64,000 nucleotides of DNA from Shewanella decolorationis S12. GTDB taxonomy: Bacteria; Pseudomonadota; Gammaproteobacteria; Enterobacterales; Shewanellaceae. Below the pieces are notes generated by a model. The model ran no database searches, was not told where the DNA came from, and saw nothing but the letters and a program-made list of their open reading frames with translations. This document shows, one piece after another, positions 60,048-64,000 of the stretch. Position numbers and translations under genes: made by a program. The stretch is taken from NCBI RefSeq assembly GCF_000485795.1, contig NZ_AXZL01000076.1:769895-833894 (forward strand), in the 5' to 3' direction. How positions within the stretch are numbered: the first letter of the stretch is position 1; each line of letters starts with the position of its first letter.

Positions 60048-61448
60048 TTACACTTCCCAGAAGGTGTGGGCAATAATGCCCAGCACTATCATGCTGAGGA
60101 AGTTAACTATCATGCCCACTCGCACCATTTCCGACTGCTTGATATGGCCAGAGCCATAAACAATCGCATTAGGCGGCGTCGCCACTGGCAACATAAAGGC
60201 GCAGGAAGCCGCAATACCAATCAGCACGGAGAGCATCACTGGTGATACCCCTAATGCTTCGGCAATCGCCGCAAATACAGGCACTAACAGCGCCGCGCTC
60301 GCGGTGTTACTGGCAAACTCGGTCAGCATCACCACAAAGGCGATCACAGCAAACACGAACAGCGACATATGAGTGCTACCAAAAATATCCGTCATCCAAT
60401 GCGCGAGGAACACGCTGGTACCAGTGCTTTTGAGCACGGCACTCAAGGTTAAACCGCCACCGAAGAGGATCAATACGCCCCAATCTGTGGTCGATTCAAT
60501 CTTCTTCCAACCCACAAGTCCTAAACCCGCCAACAGCACGACCGCACCGAGTGCAACAACGGTATCAAATTGTGTAATTCCGCCGAGCGCTTTTGCCAGT
60601 GGCACACTGAAAATCCAACAACAAACGGTCGCAAGGAAGATAACTAAGGTTAGTTTGCCTTGGAAGGTCAGCTTTTGATCTTCAACCGCCAACTCGCACT
60701 TGGCCGATAAATCCGGCTTAAAGTACCAGTAGAGCGCCAAAAGCATCATAGGTAATAACAAAATGACAGTAGGAATACCGAACTTTAGCCAATCGCTAAA
60801 ACTCAGCCCCACCTGTGCCGCGGCAATCGCATTTGGCGGACTGCCCACTAAAGTACCAATGCCGCCGATGTTCGCGGAATAAGCGATTCCAAGCAGTAAG
60901 AATACATAAGTGCTGTGGTACAGCTTGCGATCGAGCTGCTGCAAAATCCCCAGCGCGAGCGGCAACATCATCGCCGTGGTGGCAGTGTTACTGATCCACA
61001 TAGACAACAGCGCCGTTACTCCAAACAGCATTAAACAAGCAATGCTGAGTTTACCTTTGGAGGCCAGCAGGAGTTTTTGCGCGATCAAAGTATCGATCTT
61101 TTGATGGTGCAGCGCCGCGGCAAGAACAAAGCCACCGAAAAACAAATAGATAATCGGATTGGCAAAGTTACTCATGGCTTCTTTGGTTTCAAATACACCA
61201 AAGAATACCGCCAAAATAGGCACTAAAATCGCTGTGATACTGATGTGAATCGCTTCGGTTAACCACAAAATAGCGGCGAACACTAAAATAGCCAGACCCG
61301 TATTGACCCCTTGGTCGAAGGGTAAACCTAAATACAGCGCGAATAGCAGCAGAATATCCGCGACTAAGATCAGCATTTTTTTCTTTTCAAGCCCTGCATT
61401 TGCAGGTGCATTATTGGGTGGAACCGAGCTTGATTGTACTAAAGACAT
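60048..61448 (-). CDS. DASS/SLC13 family sodium:carboxylate symporter
   Basis: A 466-residue membrane protein with about 12 segments. SNTATTAMMLPLALGI is the first SNT motif and TEFASNTASAALLVPVFAAI the second, both binding Na+ and carboxylate in the DASS family (VcINDY-like). PPNAIAAAQVG and PVATPPNAIVYGSG follow each one. It should import di- or tricarboxylates. The ATG at 61448 is used; the frame continues to 61463. It is divergent from the MFS gene, with a candidate CRP site between them. Confidence 0.9.
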   Translation of the reverse strand: MSLVQSSSVPPNNAPANAGLEKKKMLILVADILLLFALYLGLPFDQGVNTGLAILVFAAILWLTEAIHISITAILVPILAVFFGVFETKEAMSNFANPIIYLFFGGFVLAAALHHQKIDTLIAQKLLLASKGKLSIACLMLFGVTALLSMWISNTATTAMMLPLALGILQQLDRKLYHSTYVFLLLGIAYSANIGGIGTLVGSPPNAIAAAQVGLSFSDWLKFGIPTVILLLPMMLLALYWYFKPDLSAKCELAVEDQKLTFQGKLTLVIFLATVCCWIFSVPLAKALGGITQFDTVVALGAVVLLAGLGLVGWKKIESTTDWGVLILFGGGLTLSAVLKSTGTSVFLAHWMTDIFGSTHMSLFVFAVIAFVVMLTEFASNTASAALLVPVFAAIAEALGVSPVMLSVLIGIAASCAFMLPVATPPNAIVYGSGHIKQSEMVRVGMIVNFLSMIVLGIIAHTFWEV

Positions 61449-62015
61449 GGTGACGACCTTCATACCATTATTTTTTTAGGCAAATTTAGGGCATAGATCA
61501 CACGAGTCAAAGCAGTTTATTTTGTTATTTTTCTACTAGACAACCACAAATTCTGTCGACAAAAAGCACAAAAACATCCTTTTAGCGATAAAAATCACCT
61601 ATTTTTGATCTAAACCGATGAACAAAACTTTCAAACGGATAAATTTATCGCAAAAGCTTGATAAGGCTGTAACTTAATAAATGTTTAAAACTGTGACACG
61701 GATCAAACTCTACATTTTAGACAAGTGACAACAGCTTAATTTAAACTTAAAAACCATAGAAATATCATGCTAATAAATGCGGTATATTGAAGTTAATTCC
61801 ACTATAGTTTGTTTTTCTATCGCTAAAAATGGTCATTCGTACCAATCAGCTTCAAACCAGCAACATTTACACCTCATTATCTCTATGAATAATAAACACA
61901 AATATTATTCACCATCTCAGTCAATCTAACTCACTTTACCCTGCACAGGATCCGGCCTAAAGTCGCGCCCGTCATCTCGCCTTCTGTTTATTTTTTACCT
62001 GTTTTGGTACCGCCA
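61449..62015. promoter_or_regulatory. divergent control region between carboxylate transporter and MFS genes
   Basis: A 567-bp A/T-rich stretch. TGTGACACGGATCAAA at 61692-61707 fits a CRP site with a perfect left half and one change in the right half. A second half site TAGATCACA lies near 61492. No reading frame of substance or RNA gene was seen. Confidence 0.45.
61692..61707 (+). promoter_or_regulatory. candidate CRP site
   Basis: TGTGA-CACGGA-TCAAA: the left half is exact and the right half differs at one position from TCACA. It lies about 240 bp before the carboxylate transporter start, fitting catabolite control of carboxylate uptake. By eye only. Confidence 0.4.
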
Positions 62016-63188
62016 GTGGAAAATATCGCGTTAACGCCATCGACTCAAAAGCCAGGGCTGTTTGTTCCTGTTGCAGGCTTAAGCCTATTTGCCCTCGCCT
62101 CGGGCTATTTGATGAGTTTGATCCCGCTCTCCCTCAGTTACTTTGAGCTCAGCCTCGATCTCGCGCCATGGCTCGCGAGTATTTTCTACCTCGGCTTATT
62201 ACTGGGCGCACCTTGTATCGCACCAATCGTGACTCGCATCGGCCACAGTAAAGCCTTTATTCTGTTTCTGAATATCTTACTGTGCAGCGTTGTGGTGATG
62301 GTTTTGCTGCCACAGAGCAGCGTTTGGTTAGCCGCCCGTTTGGTCGCAGGCCTCGCCGTGGCGGGGATTTTTGTGGTTGTCGAATCTTGGTTGCTAATGG
62401 CCGATACCCAAAAACAGCGGGCCAAACGCTTAGGACTTTATATGACCGCCCTCTACGGCGGCACGGCGATAGGACAACTCGCGGTCGATTATTTAGGTAC
62501 CACGGGCAACCTCCCCTATTTAGTGGTGATAGGTTTACTGGCCGCCGCCAGTTTGCCAGCGTTATTAGTCAAACGGGGTCAGCCGCAGTCGAACGAGCAA
62601 CACTCGATTGCTCTGTCAGATCTTAAAAACCTAAGTAAACCCGCCGTGGTCGGTTGTTTAGTCTCGGGATTATTACTTGGCCCTATTTATGGCCTATTGC
62701 CTGTGTATGTGTCGCAGGACATGGGATTTGCCGAGCAGACGGGGCAATTTATGGCGTTAATCATTATGGGCGGCATGATAGTTCAGCCCTTGGTGAGCTA
62801 TTTATCTCCACGCTTCCAGAAGAGTGCCTTAATGGCCGCCTTCTGCTTAATTGGCGCGGCAGCACTCTTTTTACTGACGCAAAAGTCACTTGTTGGACTC
62901 TGGTTAGGTTTTGTGTTGCTGGGCGCCTGCGCTTTTGCCCTCTACCCCATCGCCATCAGCCTAGCCTGCGATCATCTGCCCAGCAGCCAAATAGTCTCTG
63001 CAACCCAGGTTATGTTGCTCAGTTATTCCGTGGGTTCGGTTATCGGCCCTGTCGCCGCCAGTCGCTTTAATCATATCGAACATGGCTTGCTACTCTACTT
63101 AGCCGCAAGCTTTGTGCTGACTTTTGGTTATCTTGGTGCACACTTACTGCTACGGAGCAAACCACGCTTACCGACAGCAAAAGCATAG
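62016..63188 (+). CDS. MFS transporter, YcaD-like
   Basis: A 390-residue protein with 12 membrane segments and the family's first loop LASIFYLGLLLGAPCIAPIV then TRIGHSKAF, with VAGLAVAGIFVVVESWL next. It resembles YcaD-type MFS proteins with unknown substrates. The frame is open from TTG at 62004, but GTG at 62016 gives the start VENIALTPSTQK, usual for this family; neither has a clear ribosome site. A strong terminator follows. Confidence 0.82.
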   Translation: MENIALTPSTQKPGLFVPVAGLSLFALASGYLMSLIPLSLSYFELSLDLAPWLASIFYLGLLLGAPCIAPIVTRIGHSKAFILFLNILLCSVVVMVLLPQSSVWLAARLVAGLAVAGIFVVVESWLLMADTQKQRAKRLGLYMTALYGGTAIGQLAVDYLGTTGNLPYLVVIGLLAAASLPALLVKRGQPQSNEQHSIALSDLKNLSKPAVVGCLVSGLLLGPIYGLLPVYVSQDMGFAEQTGQFMALIIMGGMIVQPLVSYLSPRFQKSALMAAFCLIGAAALFLLTQKSLVGLWLGFVLLGACAFALYPIAISLACDHLPSSQIVSATQVMLLSYSVGSVIGPVAASRFNHIEHGLLLYLAASFVLTFGYLGAHLLLRSKPRLPTAKA

Positions 63189-63210
63189 TGCTGGTTGACC
63201 GAGTGAAAAA

Positions 63211-63240
63211 AAATGGGCGCCGATAAGAGCGCCCATTTTG
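63211..63240. terminator. terminator between MFS and PepSY-type genes
   Basis: AAAATGGGCGC/GCGCCCATTTT with an 8-nt loop; A-run on one side, T-run on the other, so it can act in both directions. Confidence 0.88.
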
Positions 63241-64000
63241 TTAGGAAGTTTGTTGCGTTAACGCTGCTACAGGCGCTGCACTGGGGATAGCCCAGACACT
63301 GTCCTGCGGGCCGTTGAACACCCGCTGACGCGTGAGTCGATATCCATAATAGAACACACAGCTAAAGCCGAGTGCCACCAAGTCGACTCCAAGCGTTGCC
63401 GCAGAATGGGGCGCCCATAAACCTAAACTCGGCACTAACAGCCCAATCACAGAAGTAATAGGCATGGCAAAAGTAACCAAGGCGCACAGGGGTAAAATCA
63501 GCAGTGCAGCCCGAGCTGCGCCGCGCCAGAAGGCGTAGGCCACTAAAACGGTAAACACCAGATAATACAGCCACAGGTAAATGTGATTAATATTACTCAC
63601 ATGGGCGTATAACCACTTGCCCAGCAGCATACTCACCGCCAGGGCGGCAACCGAACCTAAGCAAATCCCTACTGTGGCGCTCGCCATTAAACGGCAGGCA
63701 CGGGTTTGTTCAGTCGCTTGTTTTTTACGGCGCTTTTCCAGCCACAGCAAATTACCACTATAAAATAAAAAGGCGCCGCTCAAACCTAAGAAGAAATACA
63801 CCCAGCGCCCAAGATCGCCCCCGTAACTGCCAAAGTGCAACCCAAAGAATACCGCGACCGTTCTGCCCCAAATCCCCTTGTCACTTTGGTCAATAGTGCT
63901 ATTGGATACCTTAAGGCTGTAGGGATGCAGATATAAGTAATCAGTGACAGGCCCGCGCATAAAACCATTGGGGTTATATAAGCCTAGGCGCAAGGTCGCA
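63241..64000 (-). CDS. PepSY-associated membrane protein, partial
   Basis: The frame is open to the right edge (64000), so the N-terminal part is missing. The visible 250 residues have five membrane segments, FFGLHFGSYGGDLGRWVYFF being the conserved PepSY-TM segment. These proteins are often made under iron limitation and reduce or handle ferric siderophores at the inner membrane. The stop is at 63241-63243, just before the bidirectional terminator. It most likely has two further PepSY domains upstream. Confidence 0.75.
   Translation of the reverse strand, partial: ATLRLGLYNPNGFMRGPVTDYLYLHPYSLKVSNSTIDQSDKGIWGRTVAVFFGLHFGSYGGDLGRWVYFFLGLSGAFLFYSGNLLWLEKRRKKQATEQTRACRLMASATVGICLGSVAALAVSMLLGKWLYAHVSNINHIYLWLYYLVFTVLVAYAFWRGAARAALLILPLCALVTFAMPITSVIGLLVPSLGLWAPHSAATLGVDLVALGFSCVFYYGYRLTRQRVFNGPQDSVWAIPSAAPVAALTQQTS

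Overview
The window looks like the chromosome of a Shewanella species, close to the oneidensis/MR-4/MR-7/ANA-3 group. This rests on an octaheme sulfite reductase (sirA) cluster with the gene order known from Shewanella oneidensis, a fused TRAP/TAXI transporter, cis/trans fatty acid isomerase, several M13/S9 exopeptidase-type lipoproteins and moderate GC with short intergenic gaps. The species call is inference from gene content. No rRNA, tRNA, complete insertion sequence, prophage or CRISPR array was seen.

Layout. 1-6.9 kb: the left edge holds a partial TolC/CusC-type efflux outer-membrane factor and a Cys/His-rich exported protein, then arfB, an aroQ - biotin-carrier-like - SDR operon, an MFS exporter and a His/Tyr-rich exported protein. 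7.0-9.3 kb: ubiD and the flavin reductase fre. 9.4-13 kb: an accessory islet with an SMI1/KNR4-like gene and a 635-aa exported protein, bounded by three copies (A, B, C) of a roughly 250-bp structured repeat. 13-20 kb: flavoprotein, cti, M13 peptidase and a CadC-like membrane regulator.

20.1-33.5 kb is the centrepiece: two divergent operons for dissimilatory sulfite reduction. Leftward run sirA (octaheme reductase with one CX15CH haem site), rhodanese-like, FKBP, TPR, sirC (Fe-S), sirD (quinol oxidation), nosL, nosD, nosF and nosY (copper delivery). Rightward run sirE (CcmF-like), sirF (CcmH-like) and a TlpA-like thioredoxin, the dedicated haem-attachment set. SirC/SirD would pass menaquinol electrons to SirA. 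The Nos-like genes would load the copper known from the related MccA enzyme.

33.8-48.2 kb is mostly housekeeping: a MazG-like protein, a DUF2975/XRE pair, an S9 peptidase, a Cdd1-like HhH protein, an AI-2E family permease, a nitronate monooxygenase broken by an in-frame amber codon, small exported proteins, ubiA, uvrD, a wHTH-TM-receiver protein and a large lipoprotein. 48.2-50.8 kb is a second islet of small hypothetical and immunity-like genes with further copies (D, D', E) of the structured repeat and a 104-bp MITE-like element. 50.8-64 kb: Nudix, YpfJ-type metalloprotease, HerA-like ATPase, a TAXI-TRAP-DUF1850 uptake operon, FKBP, trxC, a DASS carboxylate transporter, an MFS transporter and a partial PepSY-type membrane protein at the right edge.

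Most worth a second look: the structured repeat family framing small cassettes; an AccB-like protein with Arg in place of the biotinyl Lys; the SirF CcmH-like protein with only one of its two Cys; the inverted-topology receiver protein; and the sulfite-reductase cluster with its copper-delivery genes.
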